61,426 bases of DNA from Halanaerobium congolense (GCF_004366375.1 NZ_SOEF01000019.1:1-61426); one strand, 5' to 3'; counted from the first letter of the stretch, positions 26,343 to 36,134 are shown. Numbers and translations: made by a program. The notes: generated by a model from the sequence alone, not told the origin.

Positions 26343-26440
26343 TTTAATACATTTGTTCTCTTATTTCAACTCTATTGTCATAGAAAATTAATAATTTAAA
26401 AGTAAAAAAATCACTAAGTACAGACCTGATATAATTTTTT

Positions 26441-26487
26441 TAGCAGGGCGACAACCCTGCGGTTTCTACCCACAAAGCTCCCGCCTT
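26441..26487. other. GC-rich structured block in an AT-rich gap
   Basis: GCAGGG-CGACAA-CCCTGC (26443-26460) is a perfect hairpin, followed by GCGG...CCGC pairing to about 26484. It is the only GC-rich patch in a roughly 550-base gap. No T-run follows on either strand. It could be a small structured RNA or an IS200/IS605-type end. The rest of 26343-26576 shows only a weak terminator-like stem near 26531-26545 after the epimerase gene. Confidence 0.35.
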
Positions 26488-26576
26488 AAAATTTATGAAA
26501 GTATCTCCACAATATCTAAAAAAATAACTACTGTATCATCTACAGCAGCACCCAAATTAATTTATTCAAATATTTA

Positions 26577-27491
26577 TTACTCTTTTGTGTAATAATCATA
26601 AGTTTGTTTTAAACCAGATTTCAGGTCAAACTGAGGCCCCCAGCCCAGAATTTTTTTAGCCTTAGTATTATCTAAAGCTGAATGCCTTATATCTCCTGGT
26701 TTTGCCTCTTTATAGCTCGCTTCAAGCTGATAGGCTGATAATTCATTTAAATCTTCTAGCAGCTGATTTACACTGTTTTGGACCGCTGTGCTGATATTTA
26801 AGAGCTGATTGTCAGCTTTATCTAAGGCTAAGTAATTAGCTTTAACCAGATCGTAGACATGGATAAAATCCCGGCTCTGTTTACCATCACCAAAGATTAC
26901 TGGATCTTCTTCTGCTAAGAGCTTATCTAAGAAGATAGAAACTACTCCACCTTCTCCTTTGGGATCCTGTCTTGGTCCATAGGCATTGGCATAGCGAAAG
27001 ATAGTATATTTTAAATCATATAATTCAGCATACATCTTGAGATAATGCTCGACTGTATGTTTTGTTATTCCGTAAGGTGACATTGCTTTAACTGGATGTT
27101 CTTCAGCAATTGGTAAATGCTCCGGCTCTCCATAGACTGCTGCCGAAGAAGCATAGATTATTTTTGCTGCTCCATACTCTCTACACATTTCTAAAAGATT
27201 GATAGTTCCTAAAATATTATTTTCTGCATCAAAGATAGGGTCTGCAATTGACTGCTGCACATCTATCTGAGCTGCATGATGAATAACATGGCTGATCTTA
27301 TTTTCTTGAAATACTTTTTCTAAGTTCTGGTCTCTAATATCAAGCTGATAGAATTTAGATTTTTTGTTGATGTTTTCTTTTTTGCCTGAGCTTAAATTAT
27401 CTACTATTATTACTTCTTTCCCCTGTTCAATTAGATAATCAGCTATATTGGAGCCGATAAAACCGGCTCCACCTGTGATTAATATCTGCAT
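26577..27491 (-). CDS. UDP-glucose/UDP-GlcNAc 4-epimerase-like (GalE family)
   Basis: A 304-residue extended short-chain dehydrogenase. The NAD-binding motif is ILITGGAGFIGSNIADYL; the catalytic Ser and Tyr/Lys are in YASSAAVYGEP and SPYGITKHTVE (YxxxK), and FGDGKQSRDFIHVYDLV closes the substrate site. It would interconvert UDP-hexoses or UDP-HexNAc in the cytoplasm. Last gene of the polysaccharide locus. A second SDR epimerase at 30729-31685 is closer to uronate epimerases, so this one is more likely Gal/GalNAc-forming. Confidence 0.87.
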   Translation of the reverse strand: MQILITGGAGFIGSNIADYLIEQGKEVIIVDNLSSGKKENINKKSKFYQLDIRDQNLEKVFQENKISHVIHHAAQIDVQQSIADPIFDAENNILGTINLLEMCREYGAAKIIYASSAAVYGEPEHLPIAEEHPVKAMSPYGITKHTVEHYLKMYAELYDLKYTIFRYANAYGPRQDPKGEGGVVSIFLDKLLAEEDPVIFGDGKQSRDFIHVYDLVKANYLALDKADNQLLNISTAVQNSVNQLLEDLNELSAYQLEASYKEAKPGDIRHSALDNTKAKKILGWGPQFDLKSGLKQTYDYYTKE

Positions 27492-27553
27492 TGATTTAAC
27501 ACATCCTAAGATTTAATTTTAATCTAAAAAAACCGCAATAGGGTAGTATACTC

Positions 27554-28825
27554 TTACTTCAGCTTATAATAAATCTCATCCAGTTTCTCTACAGTTTCCT
27601 TAAGCTCATCCTCATAATCCCGGAGTACATAATCTAAATTATCGAGCTCAGAATTATAGACATCAAAGACCTTCTCTAAAAGTTTTAAAATATCATTTAA
27701 GCGGTCTTCTATCTGCTCATCATCTTCCAGCTGATATTCAATTTCCTCTATTTCTGTAAAATAAAGAGGCAGCCTTCTGCTCAATATCTCTTCTAAGTCC
27801 GATATTTCCTCTTTAACGACAGTTAATTCTCCATTGGCTAATTTATACTGCAGCTTATCTCGAATCTGATAGAGGCTCAGCTGAACGTCTTTTAAGAGTT
27901 TTACATTTACCAGATTATTTTTCCTCTGCCCACTATTTTTTAACTCTCTAAAATAGATTAAAAGAGCAAAGAAAACTAAGATAATAATCATAAAAGACTG
28001 AGTTGTAGCAATTTTAGTTAATAAAAAGGCAGTTAAACCAAAGCTGAAGCTGATTAAATAGAGTATCTGCCGGCTCTGTTCCTCATTTAAACCGCTGTCT
28101 AAGAGTATGTGGTGTAGGAGCCTTGAACGAAGCTGAGTAAGATCAAAGTCCTTTTTAAAGATCAGCTGATAAAAGACAATTAAACCATTGATAATTGGAA
28201 TCCCCAGCAGCATTGCCGGTAAGACTAAGGAAATAAAGGTAATACTTTTAACAGCACCGATGATAGAAATCAGTCCCAGCACTGCCCCCACAAACATACT
28301 GCCTGAATTACCGAGTTCCCAGTTTTGATGATTGCGGGCTAAGTATTTAATAATAATTAAACCCAGCAGTAATAATGCTGCTGAAACAACTGTCAGGTAG
28401 CGGCCTAAATCCCAGGCAATAATTAAAATAAATAAAGATGAAATAATAGCAATACCTGAGGCTAAACCTTTTAAGGCATCAAGTAAGTTTAAAAGATTGA
28501 TCATTAAAACAAACCAGACTAAGGTTACTGGAAAACTTAATTCTTCAAAGTAGATAAAACCTTCAAAGGGATTGGTTATGTAATTAACTCTGATCCCAAA
28601 ATAGACGAGATAAGCTACTGCTAAGACCTGCAGCAGTAGCTTTGTTTTAAAGCTAAGATCTTTATAATCATCTAAGAGCCCGACAAGATAAATTAAAGTT
28701 AAGGCTGATAAAAGATGAAAACTGGCTACCTTCTCGACTCCTAAGACTAAAAAGCCAGCAATAAAAATTAAAAAAACTAGTGCTCCACCCAGAGGTATCT
28801 TATTTCTTTTAGCTGAATTCTGCAT
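27554..28825 (-). CDS. Truncated, divergent MraY/WecA-family protein with C-terminal coiled coil
   Basis: A 423-residue polytopic protein of the glycosyltransferase-4 (MraY/WecA) superfamily. It starts right at the family's PxGG loop (RNKIPLGGA), lacking the usual first two TM helices. The Mg-binding LLDDYKDL is kept. The second Asp of the NLxDGxDGL motif is Lys (NLLDALKGLASG), and the GDxGS catalytic Asp is Asn (ELGNSGSMF). An HHILLDSGL block remains. About 110 extra C-terminal residues form a long acidic coiled coil. The ATG at 28825 has AGGTGG upstream. It may be regulatory or structural rather than catalytic. Confidence 0.8.
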   Translation of the reverse strand: MQNSAKRNKIPLGGALVFLIFIAGFLVLGVEKVASFHLLSALTLIYLVGLLDDYKDLSFKTKLLLQVLAVAYLVYFGIRVNYITNPFEGFIYFEELSFPVTLVWFVLMINLLNLLDALKGLASGIAIISSLFILIIAWDLGRYLTVVSAALLLLGLIIIKYLARNHQNWELGNSGSMFVGAVLGLISIIGAVKSITFISLVLPAMLLGIPIINGLIVFYQLIFKKDFDLTQLRSRLLHHILLDSGLNEEQSRQILYLISFSFGLTAFLLTKIATTQSFMIIILVFFALLIYFRELKNSGQRKNNLVNVKLLKDVQLSLYQIRDKLQYKLANGELTVVKEEISDLEEILSRRLPLYFTEIEEIEYQLEDDEQIEDRLNDILKLLEKVFDVYNSELDNLDYVLRDYEDELKETVEKLDEIYYKLK

Positions 28826-28835
28826 AAAAACCACC

Positions 28836-29459
28836 TTATTTTGATTTAAATAATTTTTCTAGAAAAGTTTCTGCTTTGTCATCTGCTTTTTGGTGTTCAT
28901 ATATATCTTCTCGCTTTAGGACCTTAATTCCTGTTTTTATTATTATTTTTAGATCCAGCCAGAGGCTCTGGTTTTCTACATAGTATTGATCTAAGGCTAT
29001 TTTATCTTTAAAAGTACAGTGATCTCTGCCGTTTATCTGGGCACAACCTGTTACTCCCGGTTTTGCCTGATAAACTCCTTTGTTTTTTCTGGCCTGGTGA
29101 AATTCTTTTTCTGCCAGAATTAAAGGTCTTGGTCCCACAAAGCTCATTTCTCCTTTGATGATATTAAAAAGCTGTGGCAGCTCATCTAAGCTCGTTACTC
29201 TTAAAAAGTTACCAAAGCTTGTTATGTAATCTTCTCTATTATCTAAATCACGGCTTGCTTTATTGTCTGGTGTGTGGTGATACATTGTTCTGAATTTGTA
29301 GATTATAAAATCTCTGCCGTACTGTCCTGTTCTTTTTTGTTTGAAGATTGCTGGCCCGTGTGATTCTATTCTAACAATTAGAGCAATTATTATCAATAAA
29401 GGAGATAAAATGATGATTAATAATAGTGAAAGTATTATGTCAAATATTCTTTTGGTCAT
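28836..29459 (-). CDS. Initiating undecaprenyl-phosphate sugar transferase (PHPT family)
   Basis: A 207-residue membrane-anchored sugar phosphotransferase of the WcaJ/TuaA C-terminal type. It has one N-terminal hydrophobic segment (IILSLLLIIILSPLLIII), then KRTGQYGRDFIIYKFRTM, TSLDELPQLFNIIKGEMSFV and the VGPRPL and KPGVTGCAQING signatures. It transfers the first sugar-1-phosphate to the lipid carrier. Short-form size (about 200) as in monotopic enzymes. Presence beside a degenerate WecA-type gene suggests this enzyme starts the repeat unit. Confidence 0.92.
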   Translation of the reverse strand: MTKRIFDIILSLLLIIILSPLLIIIALIVRIESHGPAIFKQKRTGQYGRDFIIYKFRTMYHHTPDNKASRDLDNREDYITSFGNFLRVTSLDELPQLFNIIKGEMSFVGPRPLILAEKEFHQARKNKGVYQAKPGVTGCAQINGRDHCTFKDKIALDQYYVENQSLWLDLKIIIKTGIKVLKREDIYEHQKADDKAETFLEKLFKSK

Positions 29460-29518
29460 TTTATCATCCTTTCTTTAGAAGAGGAGTTTAGTAAAATAAT
29501 CACTTTCTTATGTCTCAA

Positions 29519-30688
29519 TTATTTAAGATTTAATAGTTCCTGATATAACTTATCAGTTTCTTCCACCATATTTTCTACAGTCCAGCTATCATTAACTTTC
29601 TTTTGAGATTTTTCACCCATTTCATTTCTGATTTTTCCATCTTCAATTAAAAGTTTTAACTTTTCTACCATAGCTTCAGTATCTTTCATGGGCACAATAT
29701 ATCCATTTTCACCTTGATCTACTATTTCCCAGGCTCCATCTACATCAAAAGTAACAATTGGTTTTGCAGTTGCTGCTGCCTGAACTAAAACTCTTGGTAG
29801 GCCTTCCCAGAGTGAAGTTAAGATTTTTATATCAAAGATTGAAAAAACATCAGCTATATCTGTTCTATAACCGGTAAAAATTATATTGTTTTGAAGCTTT
29901 AAATTTTTAACTTTTTCTTTTAATTGATCAAACTGAGATCCGTTCCCTACTATTAAAAATTTAACTTCTGGATGATCTGCTATTATCTTCTCTGCTACTT
30001 CTATATAATATTTATAGCCTTTGCGGGGTTCAAGTTTTGAAACCATTCCCACTACAAGATCATCTTCAGCTATCCCTAATTCTTTTTTTAATTTATTAAT
30101 TTTATCCTGATGATTATTGCTGGCATCAATAAAATCAGAAAGTTCCATTCCGCTTCTAATGGTTAAGTAATCTTCTGCCTTACCTACATTAGCTTTGATA
30201 TATTTCTGCTTCATATCTTCACCAACAGTTATAAATTTATCGGTAAATAAGCCGCAGAATCTTTCTATATTTTTAAAGAATTCTCTTTTATGAACAGGTA
30301 TCTGATCAGGAAAGGTAATTCCATGGACTCCGTGAATAATATTTTCTACTCCAGCCATTTTTGCAGCTAATCTACCTAAGACTCCTGCTTTAGCAATATG
30401 GGTATGAACAATCTGATAGTTATTATCTTTGATAATTTTATAAATCTCCATTAATGCTTTAAAATCTTTGACAGCATCAATTTCTCTAACTAAGCTTTCT
30501 ACCTGATGAACATTGATGTGATTTTCGATAGATATCCTTTTTAATATTTCTGATTCTGTTTCTTTACCTGTTAATAAATCAATCTGATATTTATCTTTAT
30601 CTAAACCATTGATCGTAAATAAGGTGTTTTCATCTGCCCCTCCATTTACTACTCTGGTTATAATATGTAAGACTTTTGTTTTTTCCAT
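29519..30688 (-). CDS. GT4-family glycosyltransferase
   Basis: A GT-B-fold glycosyltransferase of about 389 residues. N-terminal ITRVVNGGADENT resembles the GGxE loop; C-terminal blocks are GMVSKLEPRKGY, NIIFTGYRTDI and EGLPRVLVQAAATAKPIV. In the last, the EX7E motif has Gln in place of the second Glu, a variant seen in this subgroup. The second ATG (30688) has GGAG at proper spacing. It would add a sugar to the lipid-linked repeat unit. Donor unknown. Confidence 0.87.
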   Translation of the reverse strand: MEKTKVLHIITRVVNGGADENTLFTINGLDKDKYQIDLLTGKETESEILKRISIENHINVHQVESLVREIDAVKDFKALMEIYKIIKDNNYQIVHTHIAKAGVLGRLAAKMAGVENIIHGVHGITFPDQIPVHKREFFKNIERFCGLFTDKFITVGEDMKQKYIKANVGKAEDYLTIRSGMELSDFIDASNNHQDKINKLKKELGIAEDDLVVGMVSKLEPRKGYKYYIEVAEKIIADHPEVKFLIVGNGSQFDQLKEKVKNLKLQNNIIFTGYRTDIADVFSIFDIKILTSLWEGLPRVLVQAAATAKPIVTFDVDGAWEIVDQGENGYIVPMKDTEAMVEKLKLLIEDGKIRNEMGEKSQKKVNDSWTVENMVEETDKLYQELLNLK

Positions 30689-30728
30689 CTGCATTACTCC
30701 TCGTTAAACTAAATATAAATTATGAAAA

Positions 30729-31685
30729 TTATTTATATAATTCTTTTAAGAATTCAACTTCTCTTGCCAGCCCTTCTTCAAACTCAACCTCAGGTTCATA
30801 ACCGAGCAATTCTTTAGCTTTAGATGTATCGGCTGAAGTATGTTTTACATCCCCTTTAACAACCTGCTGGTATTCTCTATTGGCTTCTTTATCGATCAAT
30901 TCTTCCATTAAATCAATAGCCTCATTTAAAACTACTCTTTTACCATCTCCACCAATATTAAATATTTCGCCTTCAACATCACTTTCTGCAGCTAAGATAT
31001 TGGCTTTAACTATATCATCTACATGAGTAAAGTTACGAGACTGTTTACCATCGCCAAAGACGGTTAATTTTTTATCTTCTAAAATAGCTTTTATAAAAAT
31101 ATGAAAGGCCATGTCCGGTCTCTGTCTTTCCCCAAAGACAGTAAAGTATCTTAAGGATACTGTTGGTACATTAAAATTCTGATGGTATAGATATGCTAAA
31201 TTTTCTCCTGCTAATTTAGAAACCCCATAGGGTGAAACTGGCTGTAATCTATTAGTTTCCTGCATCGGTAATTGATCTGTATCTCCATAAACTGATGAGG
31301 AAGAAGCATAGACAAACTTCTTTATATTACTTTCTTTTGCTGCTTCTAATAACTTTTGGGTGCCTTTGACATTATTATGTGTATAAATCTCAAAGTCTTC
31401 TCCCCAGCTTGATCTAACACCTGCCTGGGCTGCCTGATGGAATATATAATCTACATCTTTTAGTAATTCTTTTAAGTCAAGTTCATTTATATTTTCTTCA
31501 ATTAAAGTAAAGTTTTGATGGTCAATAAATGAATTTATGTTGTTTTCTTTTAAAGAACGATCGTAGTAATCTATAAAACAATCAACACCTATTACCTGGT
31601 GTCCTTCTTGAAGTAATTCTTCTGTTAATGTTGAACCAATAAAACCTGCTGTACCTGTTACTAATGATTTCATGTTCTCATTCAC
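30729..31685 (-). CDS. NAD-dependent epimerase (UDP-glucuronate/UDP-hexose 4-epimerase-like)
   Basis: A 318-residue extended SDR. SLVTGTAGFIGSTLTEELL binds NAD; the active-site segments are ASSSSVYGDTDQLP and SPYGVSKLAGENL (YxxxK), followed by RYFTVFGERQRPDM, the pattern of UDP-GlcA/UDP-GlcNAcA epimerases. It would act on the product of the UDP-sugar dehydrogenase at 37583-38884. Overall the gene lies mid-operon between a GT4 gene and a polymerase-like gene. Specificity is inferred. Confidence 0.85.
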   Translation of the reverse strand: MNENMKSLVTGTAGFIGSTLTEELLQEGHQVIGVDCFIDYYDRSLKENNINSFIDHQNFTLIEENINELDLKELLKDVDYIFHQAAQAGVRSSWGEDFEIYTHNNVKGTQKLLEAAKESNIKKFVYASSSSVYGDTDQLPMQETNRLQPVSPYGVSKLAGENLAYLYHQNFNVPTVSLRYFTVFGERQRPDMAFHIFIKAILEDKKLTVFGDGKQSRNFTHVDDIVKANILAAESDVEGEIFNIGGDGKRVVLNEAIDLMEELIDKEANREYQQVVKGDVKHTSADTSKAKELLGYEPEVEFEEGLAREVEFLKELYK

Positions 31686-31693
31686 CCAGCACC

Positions 31694-32947
31694 TTAGTCA
31701 TCAACTATTGATATCACATTAAAATATGGACTGATTAAAATAAATATCAAGATCATAAAAGTCATTTTATGCCTGATAGCTGTACCAAAATTTGCAGTAA
31801 CCACTGCATAGCCCAAAACTCCAATAGCTAAAAATATTAATAATAATAGAATTCTTTTATTATAAATCTTATCACTTATAACAAAATTTCTTAAAGTATA
31901 TAAAATAATACCTATCAACATAGTTGATTCTAAAAAAGCAAATATGATAAATATATTTGAACTTATGTCCCAGATAAAAGGTGCAAATAAAAAGTACAAA
32001 CTTCTTATAGGTAGATATATTATCATGTCAAAGATATTGTTATAACTAATCCACTCTAAATAGGCTGCTCCACCTGAAGTTCTATATTCCATTTCTCTGG
32101 CAATATAATCAAAACTTAAAAGCGGAAAGATATTAGCTTCAAGTAAATATAGTACTCCAAAAAAACTAAAAGCTAGTCCTAAAATGGAAATAATTTTATA
32201 AATCAATGCACTGTTTTTTACTTTTTTCCAGATAAAATAAACTATAAAAATAAAAATGAAAAGAGGTAAGTTCTGTTTTCTAAGATAAAATATAAAAATA
32301 AAATCTAAAAGAAAAATCAATTTATTTAAAATTATATGTTCTTTAAATTTAAAAAATTGTTTAATTAAATTAAGTGTTAAAAATATTATTAAAGCATCTC
32401 TCATGTTGATGGAAGTAAATATAATAAAACTAGGCCAAAAAACTGAAAGAAAGGCCGCTTTCAAAGCCATTTCTTTATTGAAATCTGTATATATAGAAAT
32501 ATCATAAACTTCTCTGGCTATTAATACCCCAAGCAAGGCATTAATTATTCTGATATTTATTTCATAGGAACCCAAAATAGTATATATAAAAGATACAAAT
32601 AGAGAATAACTTTTAACAGATGTACTTTCAGATATATTATAAAATAAATTTCTGAAATTATATAAATTATTTTTAATTAACAAAGCAGTACTCTGAAACT
32701 GGCCTGTATCCCAGCCATAGGGTAATAACTCAAATGAATAATCTAATATAATAAAAATCATTCTTAATGTAAATGCTATAATAATAAATAAATATAATTT
32801 ATTTTTTGTTTTTGAATATTTATATACAAAAAAAGTATATATTAATATCATCAAAATTATTACATTTATATATTCTAATTGGAATAATATTATTCCAATT
32901 AGAATTGTTGCTAATAAAATTAGTAAATATTTTAGGTTTTTTTTCAT
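31694..32947 (-). CDS. Polytopic membrane protein, probable Wzy-type polymerase or GT-C
   Basis: A 417-residue very hydrophobic protein with roughly 10-12 TM helices. A luminal-type loop after the second or third helix has YGWDTGQFQSTALLIKNN, and near the C terminus is ANFGTAIRHKMTFM, a pattern common in oligosaccharide polymerases of Gram-positive loci. No other polymerase candidate exists in this cluster that also encodes a Wzx flippase, so it is the best Wzy candidate. A perfect 34-bp palindrome lies in its 5' end (32872-32905). Confidence 0.65.
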   Translation of the reverse strand: MKKNLKYLLILLATILIGIILFQLEYINVIILMILIYTFFVYKYSKTKNKLYLFIIIAFTLRMIFIILDYSFELLPYGWDTGQFQSTALLIKNNLYNFRNLFYNISESTSVKSYSLFVSFIYTILGSYEINIRIINALLGVLIAREVYDISIYTDFNKEMALKAAFLSVFWPSFIIFTSINMRDALIIFLTLNLIKQFFKFKEHIILNKLIFLLDFIFIFYLRKQNLPLFIFIFIVYFIWKKVKNSALIYKIISILGLAFSFFGVLYLLEANIFPLLSFDYIAREMEYRTSGGAAYLEWISYNNIFDMIIYLPIRSLYFLFAPFIWDISSNIFIIFAFLESTMLIGIILYTLRNFVISDKIYNKRILLLLIFLAIGVLGYAVVTANFGTAIRHKMTFMILIFILISPYFNVISIVDD

Positions 32948-33066
32948 TTATTAATAATGCTCCCATTTTTATCAATATATTTAAAACATTTCTTAAATTT
33001 ACCTTATAATGGTTGATTTAAATTTTTAAGAAAATATCTTTTTTATCTTATCCGCGCTATTGAAAT

Positions 33067-34944
33067 TTACAAATATTCATGAAGCCATTTTTCGAAAACA
33101 AACAAAGACCATAATTCTCGAGAACGATTTACTTTATTTGTAAAATGATCATTTAAAATATTTTCTATATAATCATAATTAAATAATTTTTCTGATCTTA
33201 TTTGTTCTTCATTCAGTTCATTTAACAAATTAGATTTAAGTTCATTTTTAAACCATTTGTCAATAGGAACTCTAAACCCATGTTTCTTAGCGTTAAATAG
33301 TTTATCAGGAATTAAATCACTAAAAGTATCTTTTAGTATTATTTTTTTATTTTTAGTATTTATTTTATATTTAGCTGGTATTTGAGCTGAAAGTTCAATT
33401 ACATCTTTATGAAGCATTGGCACTCTCGTTTCCAAAGAATTAAGCATGCTAGTCCTATCAACTTTATGAAGCATATCACCTTCTAAAACAACTTTTAAAT
33501 CTGTATATAAAGTTTTATGTAATTCATTTTTCATATCAACTTCATCATAATAATCCTCTATAAAATCTAAACTATCTTCTTGAATATATTGCTTTTGAAA
33601 TAATTGTTTTATTTCTTCATTTCCAAAACCCAAACACATTAAAGACTTGCGTTGATCAAAAACATTTTTATTAGAATTATTAATAACCTTTCTAATCTTT
33701 CTAGTAAAACTAGTTGTGTCAGGCAATTTATAAATGATTTTTTCAATGATATTTTCTCTTAACCATTTGGGTACTTTATTATACAAATTAGAATAATAAT
33801 TGATTAAATATTTATCATATCCTCCAAATAATTCATCCCCCGAATCTCCTGTTAAAACCGTTTTAACATGACCACTTGCAAAATTAGATACCATATATGT
33901 CGGTAAATATGATGGATCTGCAAAAGGTTCATCAATATTCTTTAATATTTTATCTAAATGTTTCAAGATATCTTGATGCTCCAGATACTTAATATGATGA
34001 TTGGTATCATGAAATTCTGCTGCTATCTTCGCCCTTCCACTTTCATCAAATTGTTTATCTCTAAACCCTATAGTAAAAGTATCAATCTTTTTATTAGATA
34101 ATTGAGAAGCAATTCCTGTAATAATTGTTGAATCAATACCGCCACTTAAGAACGTTCCTATTGGTACATCTGCAACCATCGCTTCTTCAACAGCCTTAAA
34201 CATTGTCTCTCGAAGCTTATTTTTACAATCATTATAATCTCTAATTAAAGATTCTTCATTATATTGAACATTCCAATATTGTTTTTGCTCTATTTCTTCA
34301 TTTTTATTAATTTCAATATAGTGACCTGGTTTTAATTTATAAACATTATTGAAAATAGTAAGAGGAGCAGGTATATAAGTCAATCTAAAATATTGATTTA
34401 AGGCTTGTATATTAATTTCTTTCTTTAAAAGGTTTGTAGATAAAATACTTTTTAATTCAGAAGCAAAAATAAAAAAATCATTGTTTTTATGATAATATAA
34501 TGGTTTTTCACCAGCTCTATCCCGAGCTATTATCAATCTATCACTTTTTAAATTATATATAGAAAATACAAACATACCATTCAATTTGTTAAAACTATTT
34601 TCTTTATATTCTTCATAACAATGTAAAACTACTTCTGTATCACTATCTGTATAAAAAGTATGCCCTTTATTTAATAAATCTTTTTTTAAAGATTTGTAAT
34701 TATATATTTCTCCATTAAAAACAATTACTAATGTTTTATCTTCATTAAAAATTGGTTGAGAGCCTGTATCCAAATCAATTATAGATAAACGCCTCATTCC
34801 AAGCCCTATATTATTATTTATAAAAGCCCCATCCTCATCAGGCCCTCTGTGAATTATTTTTTTGTTCATTTCTGAAATGATATTTTCTATTTTATTTTTA
34901 TTAAATCTATTTTTAAATTGATAAAAACCATTTATACCACACAT
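33067..34944 (-). CDS. asnB: Asparagine synthetase-type glutamine amidotransferase (AsnB family)
   Basis: A 625-residue class II amidotransferase. MCGINGFYQF supplies the catalytic Cys2 of the glutaminase half; the synthetase half has the PP-motif FLSGGIDSTIITGIASQ and TGDSGDELFGGYDKY. In polysaccharide loci such proteins usually amidate uronic acids in the repeat unit rather than making asparagine. A UDP-sugar 6-dehydrogenase and a uronate-type epimerase in the same cluster support this. Length and motifs are complete. Confidence 0.9.
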   Translation of the reverse strand: MCGINGFYQFKNRFNKNKIENIISEMNKKIIHRGPDEDGAFINNNIGLGMRRLSIIDLDTGSQPIFNEDKTLVIVFNGEIYNYKSLKKDLLNKGHTFYTDSDTEVVLHCYEEYKENSFNKLNGMFVFSIYNLKSDRLIIARDRAGEKPLYYHKNNDFFIFASELKSILSTNLLKKEINIQALNQYFRLTYIPAPLTIFNNVYKLKPGHYIEINKNEEIEQKQYWNVQYNEESLIRDYNDCKNKLRETMFKAVEEAMVADVPIGTFLSGGIDSTIITGIASQLSNKKIDTFTIGFRDKQFDESGRAKIAAEFHDTNHHIKYLEHQDILKHLDKILKNIDEPFADPSYLPTYMVSNFASGHVKTVLTGDSGDELFGGYDKYLINYYSNLYNKVPKWLRENIIEKIIYKLPDTTSFTRKIRKVINNSNKNVFDQRKSLMCLGFGNEEIKQLFQKQYIQEDSLDFIEDYYDEVDMKNELHKTLYTDLKVVLEGDMLHKVDRTSMLNSLETRVPMLHKDVIELSAQIPAKYKINTKNKKIILKDTFSDLIPDKLFNAKKHGFRVPIDKWFKNELKSNLLNELNEEQIRSEKLFNYDYIENILNDHFTNKVNRSRELWSLFVFEKWLHEYL

Positions 34945-35005
34945 GTAACAATCTCTACCTTTCTTATCCCCGATATATAAACTTTCAATTAAAATCTAGG
35001 TATTA

Positions 35006-36115
35006 TTACTTTTTTAGAAGTAATCTTTTATAAGTAGTTACCAGTGAATCTACCATTTTGTCCAAATCATAATTATCTGCTCTTTTTACACATTTTTTTA
35101 CTATTTTATTATAATAGTTATCATCTTTAATTAATTTATTTATTATATCAGCAAGTTCTTTTTCATTCCCCTGCTCAAATAAAAGTCCAGCACCTTTTAC
35201 AACTTTTCTCAAACCACTAACATCACTTGCAATAACTGGTTTACCTGCTGCCATTCCCTCAACTGCAGCCAACCCAAAACCTTCCCAAAAAGAAGATAAA
35301 ACTACAATATCAGATGTTTTCAAAATTCTTTCTATATCATTTCTGAATCCTAAAAAATGAACTCTATCATTAAGGTTCAGATTTTTCACATATTCCTTAT
35401 GTTCATTCAATAACTTTCCCTCGCCAACTAAAAATAGATGTACATTATTATCTAATTGTTTCAACGCTCTAATCAATGTCTTCTGATCTTTTTGCTCAGA
35501 AAAGCGTCCAACCATCGTGATAAATATGTTGTCTAAATTACATGTAGAACACAATTTTTTTTTTGAATATACTTCAGCTTCGTTAAATTGTTGAATATCA
35601 ATTCCATTTTCTACAATAATGAATTTAGTCTTTTTCTCTACTCCTAACCAGTCAATTAAGTTAGTTTCTGTCTTTTGACTTATTGAAATTACTTTATCAA
35701 ATTCTTTATAAATTAATTTCTCAATAGGTCTAAATAAAATATAATCTCTTCTTCTATAATGAGTGTTATGTTCAGTAAATATCAATTTAAATTTTCTATT
35801 GAATAATGTTTTTGCAGCCAAAGTAGCCCAATACAGAGTAGGAAATAGGTGAGCATGGATAATATCAAAGTCATTATTTTTGATAAATTTTCTAATTAAT
35901 ATAACATTTATCGGACTATAAATATTATCTGCCCTTATAACATTTATCTTAACACCTTGTTTTTTAAGACTTTCTGCAAACACATTATTTTTATCTGTTA
36001 AAAGTAATAATTCTGCTTCTATATTTTCTTTTTTGTTCAAAATAGGAAGAGTATCTTTTATTAGCTTTTCTGCCCCACCTGAACCTAAATTATTGATTAT
36101 ATGTAAAATTTTCAT
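35006..36115 (-). CDS. GT4-family glycosyltransferase
   Basis: A 369-residue GT-B glycosyltransferase. The N terminus has IINNLGSGGAEKLIKDTL; the C-terminal domain has MVGRFSEQKDQKTLI, VHFLGFRNDIERIL and an intact EX7E motif in EGFGLAAVEGMAAGKPVIAS. Cytoplasmic, acting on lipid-linked oligosaccharide. Upstream lies a dead sulfotransferase gene, so this segment of the locus has lost at least one modification enzyme. Confidence 0.88.
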   Translation of the reverse strand: MKILHIINNLGSGGAEKLIKDTLPILNKKENIEAELLLLTDKNNVFAESLKKQGVKINVIRADNIYSPINVILIRKFIKNNDFDIIHAHLFPTLYWATLAAKTLFNRKFKLIFTEHNTHYRRRDYILFRPIEKLIYKEFDKVISISQKTETNLIDWLGVEKKTKFIIVENGIDIQQFNEAEVYSKKKLCSTCNLDNIFITMVGRFSEQKDQKTLIRALKQLDNNVHLFLVGEGKLLNEHKEYVKNLNLNDRVHFLGFRNDIERILKTSDIVVLSSFWEGFGLAAVEGMAAGKPVIASDVSGLRKVVKGAGLLFEQGNEKELADIINKLIKDDNYYNKIVKKCVKRADNYDLDKMVDSLVTTYKRLLLKK

Positions 36116-36134
36116 ATTTAATTCTCCAGTTTAT

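Noticed and set aside
26443-26487. PreQ1 riboswitch reading of the hairpin followed by an A-rich stretch
   Set aside because: The loop is only six bases, too short for the preQ1 pseudoknot, and no queuosine gene lies downstream.
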